Made by a program: the position numbers and the translations under genes
From: Euborellia annulipes
Taxonomy: Eukaryota > Arthropoda > Insecta > Dermaptera > Anisolabididae
NCBI GenBank assembly: GCA_023213315.1
Contig: JAKCPI010010650.1
Span: forward strand, 1-64,000
Length of the DNA stretch: 64,000 nucleotides
Direction of reading: 5' to 3'
Shown here: one piece after another, positions 53,390 to 63,889 of the stretch
How positions within the stretch are numbered: position 1 is the stretch's first letter
How the letters are laid out: every line of letters starts with the position of its first letter
Notes under the pieces: model-generated
What the model saw: only the letters and a program-made list of their open reading frames with translations
Databases searched by the model: none
Told to the model about the DNA's origin: nothing

Positions 53390-53868
53390 CCTACTAGGTG
53401 CACCTACAATAAGTCCGTAGGATGACATATAGATGGCGTTACTAGAATTTTTTCCATACGATTTTTATTTAGTAATAACCTTCAAACGATACGTGTATAA
53501 ATTTGACAGCAATCTAACTATTGATTCGTTATAGAATTTTATGTGAAGCAACTGGAAAAAAATGGAAAAAAGTGAATTTCGAGTTTTAATAAAGCATTGC
53601 TTCGAATTGCTTACCCACCCACCATATTCTCCAGATTTAGCTCCCTGTTTTCAGATCTCAAGAGAATGCTTGCTGGAAAGAAATTTATGTCCAATGATGA
53701 AGTAATCGCTGAAACTGATGCCTATTTTGGCGAGAAAGATAAATCGTTGGAAAATCGCTATACTCGTTGTATCGCACTTGAAGGCAGCTATGTTGAACAA
53801 GTTTTGTCAAAATTTTGTTTCTTTCTTACTTATCCTACGGACTTATTGAATGACCTGGTAGTATATGT
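53390..53868 (+). mobile_element. mariner-type transposon, internally deleted
   Basis: Inverted ends share AATAAGTCCGTAGGAT (left about 53409; right, complement, about 53837). It encodes a short N-terminal piece (MEKSEFRVLIKHCF) fused by deletion to the C-terminal part: a PPYSPDLAP remnant, then RMLAGKKFMSNDEVIAETDA and YTRCIALEGSYVEQ. The catalytic centre is largely lost. It ends about 35 bp from exon 5. Confidence 0.8.
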
Positions 53869-53900
53869 TTCTAGATTTTAATATACTATAGTATATTTAC

Positions 53901-54026
53901 CGAATGAGATGTAAAATATCTTCTTCAGGCAATGTTACGACGTTTTGATCTTCAACGAAAACAAGATAATCGCCAGGCCTTAGACCGGCCCGATCTGCTG
54001 GAAGCCCGGGCTCAACGCGTTCAATT
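53901..54026 (-). CDS. RhoGEF exon 5: PDZ core
   Basis: The acceptor TTGAAG follows a long pyrimidine tract (the poly-A at 54032-54050 on the plus strand); the donor is TTCG|GTAAAT. It encodes IERVEPGLPADRAGLRPGD, then YLVFVEDQNV and PEEDILHLI. The PADRAGLRPGD motif and helix B are typical PDZ. A mariner remnant ends about 35 bp downstream in the intron. Confidence 0.9.
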
Positions 54027-54097
54027 CTTCAACAAAAAAAAAAAAAAAAAAGGTAAGAGATTTTAGGCCACGTCGTTTATCTTTTGTCTCTGTATAC

Positions 54098-54305
54098 CTT
54101 GGAGGTTGGGTCCACGCAACGCTAAATCCAAATCCTCCGCCAGCTCCGCCCATACGGAGTAGCCGTCTTGTAGTTGTGAACGGGGTGCGTCCCCCTTTGG
54201 CATCTGACCCAGGAATCGGTCCCCCTCGGCCACCAGGCGATTCGCCAGGCTCTGGAGGGTCCGGTTCCAGCTCCAGGTGACGTAGAAAGCGAGTGTCCTC
54301 TGCAG
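54098..54305 (-). CDS. RhoGEF exon 4: linker and first strands of PDZ domain
   Basis: Bounded by GTGTCCAG and CCAAG|GTATAC. After a Pro/Gly/Glu-rich linker (LELEPDPPEPGESPGGRGG) it reads RRLLRMGGAGGGFGFSVAW. GGFGFSV is the carboxylate-binding loop and beta-B strand of a PDZ domain, which grips C-terminal tails of partner proteins. Ends with two bases carried over. Confidence 0.87.
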
Positions 54306-54392
54306 CTGGACACCACAACAAACAATCGTTATATTGGTCTAGTATATGGCCGAAAAAGAAACAAAAACTGTCGCTGTTGCCTTAATAGTCAT

Positions 54393-55109
54393 ATGCCGGG
54401 TTGCAAGAAAACAGTTCTATAAATATCTAACAGTCTGTTAGTAAACATCGCTTTGGGCTTTAAAATTATAGGCTGTTGCTAAAGCAACCGTTAACTATTC
54501 CCTACTGTTAAGATACAAAACGATTGGGCCACTGAAAATGACAGCTCTCTATGTAGTTGGCCATTTGGCCGCAAGGGCGCATTGTCAAATTGTATAATTT
54601 ATAATAGTACCAAAATTATAAAATAAATAAAAATAGTAATTATATTTGTATTCTTTAAATTTTAATTGTTAATATTAGGTTACAAAACAAAAAATATTTA
54701 AATATCGTAAAATAAAATTAATAAATACGTTGGTTGCTCTGACTGTCAGATGTTAAATTATAAAGAAACTGGGAATATACTATAACCTCACTTTTTCTCC
54801 TCATCAGATAATAATTAATAATATCGCTTAATACGTTCCAGAAACTCAATTAAATTAATGTATTTATATCTTACCTCTCTTCCGTGATAATATAGTCACC
54901 AAATTCTTTTTTATTTCAATGAAACAAATCAGGTTAGTGGACACTTTATAGTTTTAAGGTCCAAAGTTCAACTTTTAGTTTAAAGACAGCTTTTACTAAC
55001 CAATCACCTTTAAATACTTTAAATACTTTCTTGCAAAATTATTTAGCGGAAGGCTTAAAGCACCAAAAGCGTTTAACGAACCGTTAAATACGTTCTTGCA
55101 ACCCGGCAT
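54393..55109. mobile_element. MITE family C, copy 3 (inverted)
   Basis: ATGCCGGGTTGCAAGAAAAC and GTTCTTGCAACCCGGCAT. Orientation opposite to the copies at 21914 and 30637. It fills over half of the intron between exons 3 and 4; the rest (55110-55623) is AT-rich. Confidence 0.8.
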
Positions 55110-55623
55110 TAATCTATTATTTATCAAATACTATAGTTTAAAAAAAAAAGTCTCTGAATAACACGACTTTAACGCCATCTCTTAGTCAGAATAATAAGCT
55201 TTAGCCTAAATGGCGGACACCGAACGCTGACGCTCTTCACTTGAACGAAAAAAATCATTTTTTAAATAAAATTACAATAAATTTAGATGCAAGTATTACA
55301 TATCAATTTACTCAGAAAAATGGCGGCGTTTAGAATATATTAATTAAATACGTATATGAAAAAAATAATAAAATAATAATAATTTCCTCTCTCTCTAAGG
55401 TGAAGAGTGCAATTGTGCTTAAAAAAAAAAGGTGAAAAGCTCTTAATTTCTTAATTTTTTGTCATTTCCCAGTTTGATGGATTTAATTTTAAATGTCATT
55501 AATGGCAAAAAAAAAACCGGACATGATTAATTGATTGAAACGTGCAGCCATGACATGTCAGGAAATAATTTTTTTTTATCCTCTAATGACGTCAGAGAGT
55601 AAAATAGAAAGGAATTTATTTAC

Positions 55624-55674
55624 CTGCATGATCGGTGATCGGTTTTTTTGTTTGAAGACGACGCCGATCGGCAG
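55624..55674 (-). CDS. RhoGEF exon 3: basic micro-exon
   Basis: A 51-base exon between ATTTCAG and GCAG|GTA. It encodes SADRRRLQTKKPITDHA, a basic linker. Being a multiple of three, it could be skipped without frame loss. Phase fits both neighbours. Confidence 0.75.
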
Positions 55675-55826
55675 CTGAAATTTTAAATAAAAAAAAAAAA
55701 TATAGATTCCTTTTTGACGCTTCACAGGCTTATTTCTTGGGGGCCCACCCATTCATGTTTTCGTTTTAGTGCTAGTGCTCTCTAATAGTGCTGATTTAAT
55801 GTTTGTGATTTTATTAGGATGCTTAC

Positions 55827-56028
55827 AGGAGAGGTGATGTTCTAGCTGTGGCACGTCGGCTTCAGTTTGTGCCGCCGCCATCAGCGCCTGAGGCGCTGCC
55901 GCTCTGCCGCCTCCACCTCGGCCTCCGCCGCTTCCAGTGCCGCCCCCCGTGACGCCGGAACAAGGAACAGACACGTATTGACTGTGCCCGGCACTCTGCG
56001 ACAGCAGTCGGAATGAACCGATTGCTCC
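55827..56028 (-). CDS. RhoGEF exon 2: end of C2-like domain and Gly-rich linker
   Basis: Bounded by TTCCTAG and CTCCT|GTAAGC. It reads GAIGSFRLLSQSAGHSQYV, completing the C2-like fold, then a glycine-rich stretch (GGGRGGGGRAAA) and QTEADVPQLEHHL. Starts in phase 0 and ends with one base carried over, matching exon 3. Confidence 0.82.
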
Positions 56029-56655
56029 CTAGGAACAAAAACAACAACAAGTGTTATGCAAGTGCCATTTTCATTTGTATGCTGACGACTTTCAGTCCTT
56101 GAGGGTGCGTATGGGTCTCATTCAATAAATTGACCCTGAACCCTGACAAGACCAAGGTTTTGTTGATAGGGTCTCCACTTTATGTGGAGTACTTAGAGGT
56201 AATATTTCTAGGTTAGAGGTAAATGGGGTACCTCAAATGCTAAAAACTTGGGCGTTATCTTTGATAGGTCATTCATTCTCTTGGAGAGATCAGGTGATGG
56301 CTACAAGTAGGAAGGCGTTTGCGGCCTTGCATCCTATGGTCAGGATTAAACAACTTTTACCCTGCATCTGTGAGAATTCATCTTGATAATTCCACATTTT
56401 GATTATGGATGTCTTCTGACTGGGACTCTTTCTGCTTGTCTCTTTAATGCGTGCATTCGTTTTGTCTACCGGTATGATGTCCCCAGAAGAGTTCATATCT
56501 TCCCTTTTTATAAAAATAATGAATGGCTAAGGGCTTCAGCTTGTTTTCGGATGCTCTATTTATCAACTGTTCAAGGAGGGTCATCCTGAATATCTTTATA
56601 GAAGATTCAGGCTTAGAGTATATGTTTGTGGTCCGCCACTAAGGACTGATTGTTG

Positions 56656-57754
56656 TCACCCGAGACAAAACATAAATTCCTATTCAAAATCTTCAGTGAG
56701 GTTTTTGAGGGTCATTTTTGGGAGATTGGATTCAACATAGAAAGTAATCCCAGTTTGTACCTCAAAACCCTACTTACAACTTTAAGGTTTAAATCAGAAC
56801 TGCAGAATCTACAATTGGCCCTCAAAAACTTCAATCCATAGGTTTGAACTTCAAAAACCTCAAATGATGTAATCCCCATAAAATTTACCCCCACTCCTTT
56901 TATGTATAGCGGGGATATTCTACGGTATGTCTGAATCTTAAATGAAAAACAAACTCAAATTACTGCAAACCCAGCAGGAGAAAGAAATATCTGATATCCT
57001 TCCCATGAGGAAGAATAGCAAAATAGGCAGTAATATAACGACGATCGCTGACTTTGCTAGCACGTGTAAGAAAACAATATAGGATGACGCGGATTCAAGC
57101 TATAAAAGCTGAGGTCGCCTCGTCCTCTGCAGTTAGTCCTTAGAGAGATTCCTGACACACAACATCTGTGTCAGTTAGTCCTATGAAAGACGCCTGACAC
57201 ATAACATCAGTGTCAGAAGTTAGTCTCTAGTTTGACTCTGTACACACAACAACTGTGTTATTTGTACTATAACCAATAAAAACTTGTCTAAAATCAACAA
57301 CATAGTTTCATTTATAAGAAGAGAAGGGTCCCTAGCAACCCAAGGAACGCTAGCTGGTGGCAGCCGGAAATACGCAAAAGGGAATCATCCGTAGTGCACT
57401 CAACAGAATATTCTATAGCAAAACGAATGGTTTAAACAATTTCAAGTTTCATTTGATTTTATTAACAATATTGTTTGTTTTAAAACTAAAAAAAATCTAA
57501 AATGTCACCCTCATGTGGTAACTTATAAATTTTTTTTCCCTAAACCATAAATTTTCTAAGTCCTAACTACATCTTTTTTTTTTTAAGTTCCAGCTACAAC
57601 TTTCCGATACATGAGAGTTTCGAGGTTATAGTTAGGATTTCAAATCAATCGGTAATTCATATTTAAACCTCATAGTCTTCAATGAGGGTTTGGAGTGTTA
57701 GAGTTACTTTCTGAGGCTTCTGAGGTTAAAACTAAAATTTGTTTTTTGACTCGG
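56656..57754. mobile_element. Insertion with CCCGAG inverted ends
   Basis: ACCCGAGACAAAACATAAAT at the left and, inverted, AAATTTGTTTTTTGACTCGGG at the right. It contains the LTR-like stretch at about 57060-57375. No target duplication was clear and no transposase was found. Confidence 0.5.
57060..57375 (+). repeat. LTR-like fragment (possible solo LTR plus leader)
   Basis: TATAAAAG box at 57101, three imperfect copies of a GTTAGTC ... CTGACACA(C/T)AACATC unit (57135-57225), AATAAA near 57277, and TGGTGGCAGCCGG (57354), which looks like a retroelement primer-binding site. No partner LTR or coding region. Confidence 0.4.
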
Positions 57755-57831
57755 GCATATATACGTATATATATTGCGCAGTTTTTGTCAAATCTTTTTT
57801 AGTCATGGCTGCGAGACTTTGGAACTCTCTA

Positions 57832-58660
57832 CTCTCTAAAAACGAATTAGTAAAAAACTACTAATTCATAGTGAATAGTCACTTTTTTCAGATGTGCAAA
57901 GTAGACCACCCGTAAATAGTGGATATCCACTTTTTCAATTAGTAAAAATTATTAATATGAAAAATTCACTAATTGAAAAAGTGAATTTTTAAAAAAATAA
58001 TGAAAAAAAAAAGAAACGTTAAGAAAGAAATAAGGTGTGAGACACCGGGACCTAACTTGTGTTTACTGACTCGAGTTCTAGCCGAACCCACTTAAACTTG
58101 ACTTACTCTTACTTCTCTGTTATTTGGTATATAAGTATGTCGCTGATGTTAACAATGCTTTTTACTTGAATGTTACTATATTCCTTCCCAGCAATTTATT
58201 TCTAAATAAACTTAATAAAACTAATTATCGTTATAACAAGAAATATATTTACTAAATTTTAAGTAAAAATATTTCTTAATTGACTATTTAAAAAATAATA
58301 TTTTATTAATTTAAAAAAATTTGGAATCTATTTGTTTTGACTTAACATATATTTCCTGCAATTTTTAACAAAAAATACAAGTTATCTCAATTATTATTAT
58401 TACTTAAATAAAGCCTTATGCTGTCAAAAATGTCTTTATTAAGGAACCGATCAAACAGCTGGTCGGCCATGTTGGCTTCTCAGACAGCGGGAATTGAATG
58501 AACTACTTTTTGAATTAGTAAAAAATAACTAATCTAAAAGTAACCAATAAACTTACTAAATATATTAGTAGATTCTACTCAAAATGACTAAATTTGATGT
58601 AATTTTCATACCTACTATTTGAATAAGTAAAAATTCTACTAATTCGTTTTAACTGAGTAC
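57832..58660. repeat. AT-rich inverted-repeat element
   Basis: CTAAAAACGAATTAGTAAAAA (left) and TACTAATTCGTTTTAACTGAG (right) are inverted; several internal copies of ACTAATTC words. Noncoding. Confidence 0.5.
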
Positions 58661-59808
58661 CACTGTAGGTCCGAGTTTCTACAATCTTCAGGATGAGGAA
58701 TTCTGCATGTATCTAATATTGTAAAACAAAAATAGGTTGTTTTGCTCTAATAGGAAAATAGATAAATAAAAAGAAGACATTTTTAGAGATAATGGAAATT
58801 TCATAGCCCTGAGTGTGTATTTATATTACAGGTGGCAGATAAATTTTTTTTTTTTTTTATTTTATTAATCTACTGCAAAACAGAAAGGAATTTTATGAGA
58901 GGCCTTAACTACTGGCTGGATGCCAATTCTTAAAAGGACTCTTTTTCTTGCTTGTCTCACGGGAGGTGGAGAAAAAAAAGAGCAAACGACTCAAAGATTC
59001 AACAAATTCTTTGGGGAATGGGCAGAACACCTTCTAGTGAAAAAAAAAACCTGGTTTACTCAGGGGTACGTGGATGGCGACCACGAGCTAGGACAGGGAG
59101 TTCTTTAAATGTCTATCTCTTTTCAAAAGGCGTCAGACCGTGCGACGGGCCGGCCTGTCCTATTTCTTCCGGTCGTAAAAATAGGGTTGGAGGTTTGCCG
59201 ACTCCGCATCGCGGGACAAGACGAGGAGAAAAGAAGAAGTGGGAAAAAAAGCCTGGTGTGGGTGGTCTCACAGCACACAACTTTTTTTTTTTTTTGGTCA
59301 TTCCTTTCACATACATAAGCACACAACTTTGTCTTTGGTAAGGGCAGGTGGGGCTAAATCCCCTGGGCCCGGGCCCTTTGCGCTTTGACCTTAAAAATTT
59401 AATAAAAATATATTTTCCATGATTAAAATTTCAATTAAAAAAAAATATTTTTTATGAAATTTTTTCCCTTTAGGCTCAAATCTTAAATTTATAATTAATT
59501 AATGTTTGCATGAAAGCCAAAAAAGGCTTTTGTATTATAAAATAAAACTTTAAGGGGGGGGGGGGGCCTGGAAAGCCTCATATTTTCTCAATTTTTCTTG
59601 GGGCACGGAGCTTTCTGGGGGGGGGGGGCAACCCCTAGTTACGCCCATGATTATTATGTAGCCCGTCAAGTCTTTTTTTTTTAACACTCACACTTTTTTC
59701 CCATTCAAACACTCAAACACACAGACATATACACACGGTCTTTTCAGCAACTTAGGCCATATAAGACTTTATACGAAAACCGTTATTATACAAATTGGGG
59801 GTTCAGGC

Positions 59809-60932
59809 CAAGGGCGGATACAAGGGGGGGGGGGGGTAAAGGGGGGTAATTACCCCCCTGAGATTTGGAAAAAATTCCTTTTTTTCGCCAAAAAATTAAT
59901 TTCTAACGTAAAATTTAAAAAATTAATACTTAAAAATTGAAAATTGTATTTGAATTAATAAAAAAATTTTCGCTCTCTAAAAAAAAAATCTGGTGTGACT
60001 GGCGCACAGCACACAACTTTCTCTTACCTTCGGTAATCGAAAGTTGTGTACTGTGCTTGTCACACCAGATTTTTTGTGTCGACATATATTTAGTTCCCGA
60101 CAGTACGGAACATTTGAATTCAGATGTAAAATTTATAAGTATGGGAAAATATTTATATTTTGTTACCATGGCAACCATTTCTCCTATCTTCCCTATGAAA
60201 TACAAGAGTAAAGTGGTCTTCAGAAGATTTCAATCGCAAAATAAGAATATACATTTTAAAGAGCATCTAAAAAATAATTGATTTTTGAATTTAAAAAAAA
60301 AATCGTTGGAGCAAATTTTGAGAAAATCGAAAAAAACTGAAAAAGTACATCAGTAAAGTACTAGTAATCTTTGGCCGATTTTGATTAAAAGCTTATTTTT
60401 CCGGTCCCGGGGGGTGTTTAAGTTAAATATAGAATTTCAACCTCGTAGCTCAATTCCTTCATGCTTAAAATTGAACACAGACACACCCACCCACCCACCC
60501 ACCCACCCACAGACAGACCATGTCGCGAAAACCACTTTTTTTGGATTCAGGGGACCTCAAAACGTGAAGATCCATCAAAATCTCGACATCGAATTTTTGA
60601 CATGAATCCAATACTTTCTCTCTCTATATATTAACATATATATAGAGGTAAGAGAAAGTAAAAAAGGTAAAACATTTTTACGGACGAGAAAAATTTTAGG
60701 TTCCGCGAACGGCACATGAAAAATTTTCTCCTCTCTAAAAAAAAGATAAAATATTTTTACACGGCCGGAAAAAATTTTTGGTTCCGCAAAATCAAAATTT
60801 TGGTTCCGCTCGTAGAAAAATTATTGAGAACATCCCCCCCTCCCCGAAAAAAATTTCTATATACCCCCTCTGGTGCTGTGCGACGAGTCACACCAGATTA
60901 CCCCCCGAGAAACACCTCTGGATCCGCCCTTG
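59809..60932. mobile_element. hAT-type nonautonomous element with 8-bp target duplication
   Basis: CAAGGGCGGATACAAGGGG (left) and GGATCCGCCCTTG (right) are the inverted ends; GTTCAGGC is duplicated on both sides (59801-59808, 60933-60940). Inside lies a reversed hairpin-ended repeat (59985-60672), which must have inserted into this element. No transposase. Confidence 0.82.
59985..60672 (-). repeat. Hairpin-ended dispersed repeat, copy 8 (full length, reversed)
   Basis: Terminal hairpin at 59987-60073, GTTACCATGGCAACC at about 60160, core CAGTAAAGTACTAGTA, CA/CCCA microsatellite (60475-60512) and 5' hairpin at 60612-60668. Confidence 0.8.
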
Positions 60933-61064
60933 GTTCAGGCATTCTTACTTAAGCCATTTGGTATCCAAATGGCTTAAATAAAATCATCGGACTTCCTGGG
61001 ATCCGAATCCTCGACCCTTGGTATTCAAGGCAGGCCCGCTACCAACTACACCAGGCCCGAGGGC

Positions 61065-61545
61065 ACAAAGTTGTGCTCTGTGCTTGTCACACAAAATTTT
61101 TTGTGTCGATATATATTTAATTTCCGATTTTCAAGATGTAAAATATAAACATGGGAGAATATTTATATTTTGTTACCATGGCATCCTATCTTTCCTATGA
61201 AGTACAAGAGTAAAGTGTGCTTTAAACAATTTTAAGAGCAAAATGAGAATATACATTTTAAAGAGCATCTAAAAAATAATTGAATTTTGAATTTTAATCA
61301 AAATCGTTAGAGCGAATTTTGAGAAAATCGAAAAAAAACTGAAAAAGTACATCAGTAAAGTACTAGTACTCTTTGGCCGATTTTGTTCAAAAGCTTATTT
61401 TCACGTTCTAGAGGGGTGCCTAATTTAAATATAAAATTTCAATCTCCTAGTTCTTTTCGTTCTTCAGATATTGTGATTTAGGGGGCCTCAAAACGTGTAT
61501 TTCCATCAAATACTCGACATGAATGCAATGCGATAATTTTGGTTG
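61065..61545 (-). repeat. Hairpin-ended dispersed repeat, copy 9 (partial, reversed)
   Basis: From TGTGCTTGTCACACAAAATT through GTTACCATGGCA and ACATCAGTAAAGTACTAGTA to ACTCGACATGAATGCAAT. Microsatellite lost. Confidence 0.7.
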
Positions 61546-62028
61546 ACAGCGCTGCTCCATATATGTCATTTACCAGCCAGGCACTAATCCTTTTTAGGGC
61601 CGCCCCCCCCCTGGGTCTACGTTCTAATTACATATTTCCTTGAGAAAATTACGACCGCCTTATTAATTCAATAGCGAGAGAGAAATAAATTAAATGAAAT
61701 GAAATTATCCCTTTTAAGACGGCGACGACGGGGGGGGGGGGGGGGGATTATGTTGTAAAATTTCAATTCTAGAGAGTGCAGAGAAATTAAATCTGAAATA
61801 TTCAGTGAGCGGTCATCAAGTAGAAAACCAACCCCAAAAATTATAATAATCTACGGAGAGTAGTTGCAATTTTGTCAAGGGATTATTATCATCTCATAAA
61901 GTGAAAAGTAGAAGGGGGAATTTTCCTCTCTGCTTTCTATTTGAAATAATAACACAATGTGTGTGTGTGTTTTGCTTGCCTTTGCAAACATCAACCCTTT
62001 AACGCTAGTCTATTTATTTTACACAACA

Positions 62029-62500
62029 TTAAGGTTGTTCGGATAGTACCTCGTAAGTCATAATAGAATCTAATATTTTTTTTTTTAAATAAAATTAAAA
62101 ATTTGAATGCCAAAATTCCTTATTATAATTTAGTCGTGACCTATCATAGTTTATAATTGTATTAAGTTAATAATTTAATTACCAAAAATAATAAATGAAT
62201 GACTTTTGACTTGAGCAGTATTTCACGTAATATAGAACTGGCAACATTGCATTCATCAGCTATCTATTTTAAATCTTAAAAGCCTTCAATTTTATTTTAT
62301 TTAATATATTACAATGTTTAATGCAAATCAGTTTAAACACAATGGACGATTTGCGAGAAAAAATATCGTGAAATTGAAAAAAAAACAAATGTAACTGACA
62401 GCGAGAAAAGTGTATTATTTTATGCGACGTTGCCAGACTGGTCTGAGTCTCATTTTTAAATATTGGCGACTGTCATTTTCGGGAATTTTTTGACTTTCTT
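62029..62500 (-). mobile_element. TTAA-flanked MITE, family D, half copy
   Basis: TTAAGGTTGTTCGGATAGTA onward mirrors 30049 down to about 29590. The other end is missing. Confidence 0.65.
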
Positions 62501-62541
62501 GTTAAAATTTTCTCAAATTTCGCTCTAAAGAAAGGACTGAC

Positions 62542-63022
62542 CGAGATTCTAGAAAATTGAAAAAAAATAATAATAATAATAGTTAGGGGTGATAAAAATT
62601 GAGAAAATTCCATTTATTCTGAAAAAATTAGAAATTAGTTGTGTATTCAACTACTGAAGAAAGTTAGAAACATGGGCGTAACTAGGGGGATGCCGGGGGG
62701 GCCTGCCCCCCCAGCAAGCTCCTTGCCCCAAGAAAAATTGAAGGGGGGCCATGGGACCAGCCACCTTCCGGTGGGCCTGGAAAGCCCCATATTTTCTCAA
62801 TTTTTCTTGGGGCAAGGAGCTTTCTGGGGAGGGCCAGGCCCCCCCGGCACCCCCCTAGTTACGCCCATGTTTCTAAACTTTTACTTGACGCTTCAAATAC
62901 TTCAGTAGTTGAATACACAACTAATTTCTAATTTTTTCAGGATAAATGGAATTTTCTCGATTTTCATCACCCCTAACTATTATTATTATTATTTTTCTTC
63001 AATTTTCTAGAATCTCAGTCAA
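62542..63022. repeat. Fold-back with about 200-bp arms and hAT-like G/C core
   Basis: ATTCTAGAAAATTGAAAAAA (left) and TCAATTTTCTAGAAT (right) start long inverted arms, including ATGGGCGTAACTAGGGGG and its complement. Loop in the middle near 62770. No target duplication identified. Confidence 0.65.
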
Positions 63023-63544
63023 TCCTGGAAGAATTTAAGAGCACCGTCATGATAAATAAGCGGAGAGAAAAAAAAAATTTTTTTTTCAAAAAATAAAAAA
63101 AGAAATAGAACGCGAAATAATCCCACTCTGAAATTTTCAGAGCATTTGTAGAAAAAAATCAAAGTTTTTTATAAAAAAAAAAAATTAAAAAAAAAAGTGT
63201 CATTCATCCCGAAATTTTTGTTTTTTTCCGAAAATGTCAAAAAAAAACGTTCAAGATGAATCTGTAAAATTTTGTCATATTTATTTCTGAAAAGTAAATT
63301 TAAAGACAAAAATTTCAAAAAAAAAAAAAAAAAACGTCCCGATAAGTTAATTTTTGACAGTTTTACGGTTATTTAAAAAAAAAAAATCGATGTTTTTTGA
63401 AAATGCTATAACTTTTTTTTAGCTGGGTCGAAAAATCTGAAAAAATTCTCAGACACGTTTTGAATAGGGCACAAAAAGATGACAAACTTTCAGCCAAATC
63501 AAAAATGGTCGGGTTCAAAAGTGGTCGAGTTGGCGTGGAATGCC

Positions 63545-63705
63545 CCATATATATTCTCCCAAGTTTATATTTTACATCTTGAATTCTAATATATCGGCGG
63601 AAACTAATCATATGTCGATACAAAAAATCTGATGAGACAAGCACAGAACAGAACTATCATTAGTGGAAGTTGTGTGCTGTGCGGTGACTCACACCATATT
63701 TTTTT
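63545..63705 (+). repeat. Hairpin-ended dispersed repeat, copy 10 (3' fragment)
   Basis: TATGTCGATACAAAAAATCT and TCACACCATATTTTTTT bracket a degenerate terminal hairpin. About 75 bp from exon 1's donor. Confidence 0.55.
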
Positions 63706-63778
63706 TTTAAAGAAATATAAATCAGACGCTAAGTATTTGTCTTTTATATAATTGTAATGAATAGGTGATGAATGTTAC

Positions 63779-63833
63779 CTTGTTAACGACATGTTTCACC
63801 GGGAAGGACATGCATCCCAGGAACTCGCTTCGT
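63779..63833 (-). CDS. RhoGEF exon 1 of window: C2-like domain, C-terminal part
   Basis: Acceptor GTTGCAG and donor AAG|GTAACA bound 55 bases that finish a codon and then encode RSEFLGCMSFPVKHVVNK. The FLGCMSF pattern followed in the next exon by GSFRLLSQ is the kind of strand pair found near the end of C2 domains of the RGS3 type. This match is by eye and not by search. Earlier exons lie right of the window. Confidence 0.7.
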
Positions 63834-63889
63834 CTGCAACAACGAGAGAGAGAGATTAGTCACACAAGGAAAATGCTTATCTTTTGGAT

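Larger units (their letters stand above)
46839..53900. other. Intron between exons 5 and 6 (7.1 kb)
   Basis: Nearly all of it is made of the elements listed (palindrome, two TIR elements, hairpin repeats with tandem array, mariner). 52933-53390 is AT-rich with no assigned element. Confidence 0.45.
56130..57830 (+). pseudogene. LINE reverse-transcriptase fragment, copy 2, interrupted
   Basis: Same sequence as 26749-27365 but on the plus strand: NPDKTKVLLIGS, IIPHFDYGCLLTGTLSACLF, RMLYLSTVQGGSS. The match stops near 56655 and resumes at about 57765 (GCGCAGTTTTTGTCAAATC ... GGCTGCGAGACTTTGGAA), so about 1.1 kb was inserted. Frame breaks in both copies. Confidence 0.72.
59675..61070 (-). mobile_element. 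SINE family 1, split by a hAT element
   Basis: 59675-59808 is the 3' part (T-run, then CAACTTAGGCCATATAAGAC); 60941-61070 is the head with B box (GGGATCCGAATCC) and A box (GCTACCAACTACACC on the plus strand). The interruption is 59809-60932. Confidence 0.78.
56029..63778. other. Intron between exons 1 and 2 (7.7 kb)
   Basis: Contains the LINE fragment, nested insertions, the SINE/hAT nest and the fold-backs listed. Unassigned parts: 58661-59674 (with G-rich hAT-like patches near 59350-59640), 61546-62028 and 63023-63540 (A/T homopolymers). No exon found. Confidence 0.4.
12684..63833 (-). other. Host gene span: C2-PDZ-DH-PH Rho guanine nucleotide exchange factor
   Basis: Some 23 exons on the minus strand, transcribed from beyond the right edge; the visible coding sequence is about 4.0 kb (about 1,340 codons). 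Exons 1-19 (63833 to 17370) have GT-AG borders, and the phase carried over each junction agrees except between exons 16 and 17. Domain order is C2 end, PDZ, DH, PH and a disordered acidic tail. DH-PH proteins load GTP onto Rho-family GTPases; the PH helps place and tune the DH, and PDZ and C2 domains usually tether such proteins to membrane partners at junctions or synapses. C2 followed by PDZ recalls RGS3, but no RGS domain is seen. Exons are GC-richer than the introns, which are full of transposons. The start codon, promoter and most of the C2 domain are outside the window, and the 3' exons are tentative. I do not give a symbol because I could not match an ortholog. Confidence 0.85.

Noticed and set aside
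58952..59341. Plus-strand Lys/Arg-rich frame of 129 codons
   Set aside because: Overlapping open frames on both strands and no recognisable domain; lies in intron 1 near hAT-like G-rich patches.
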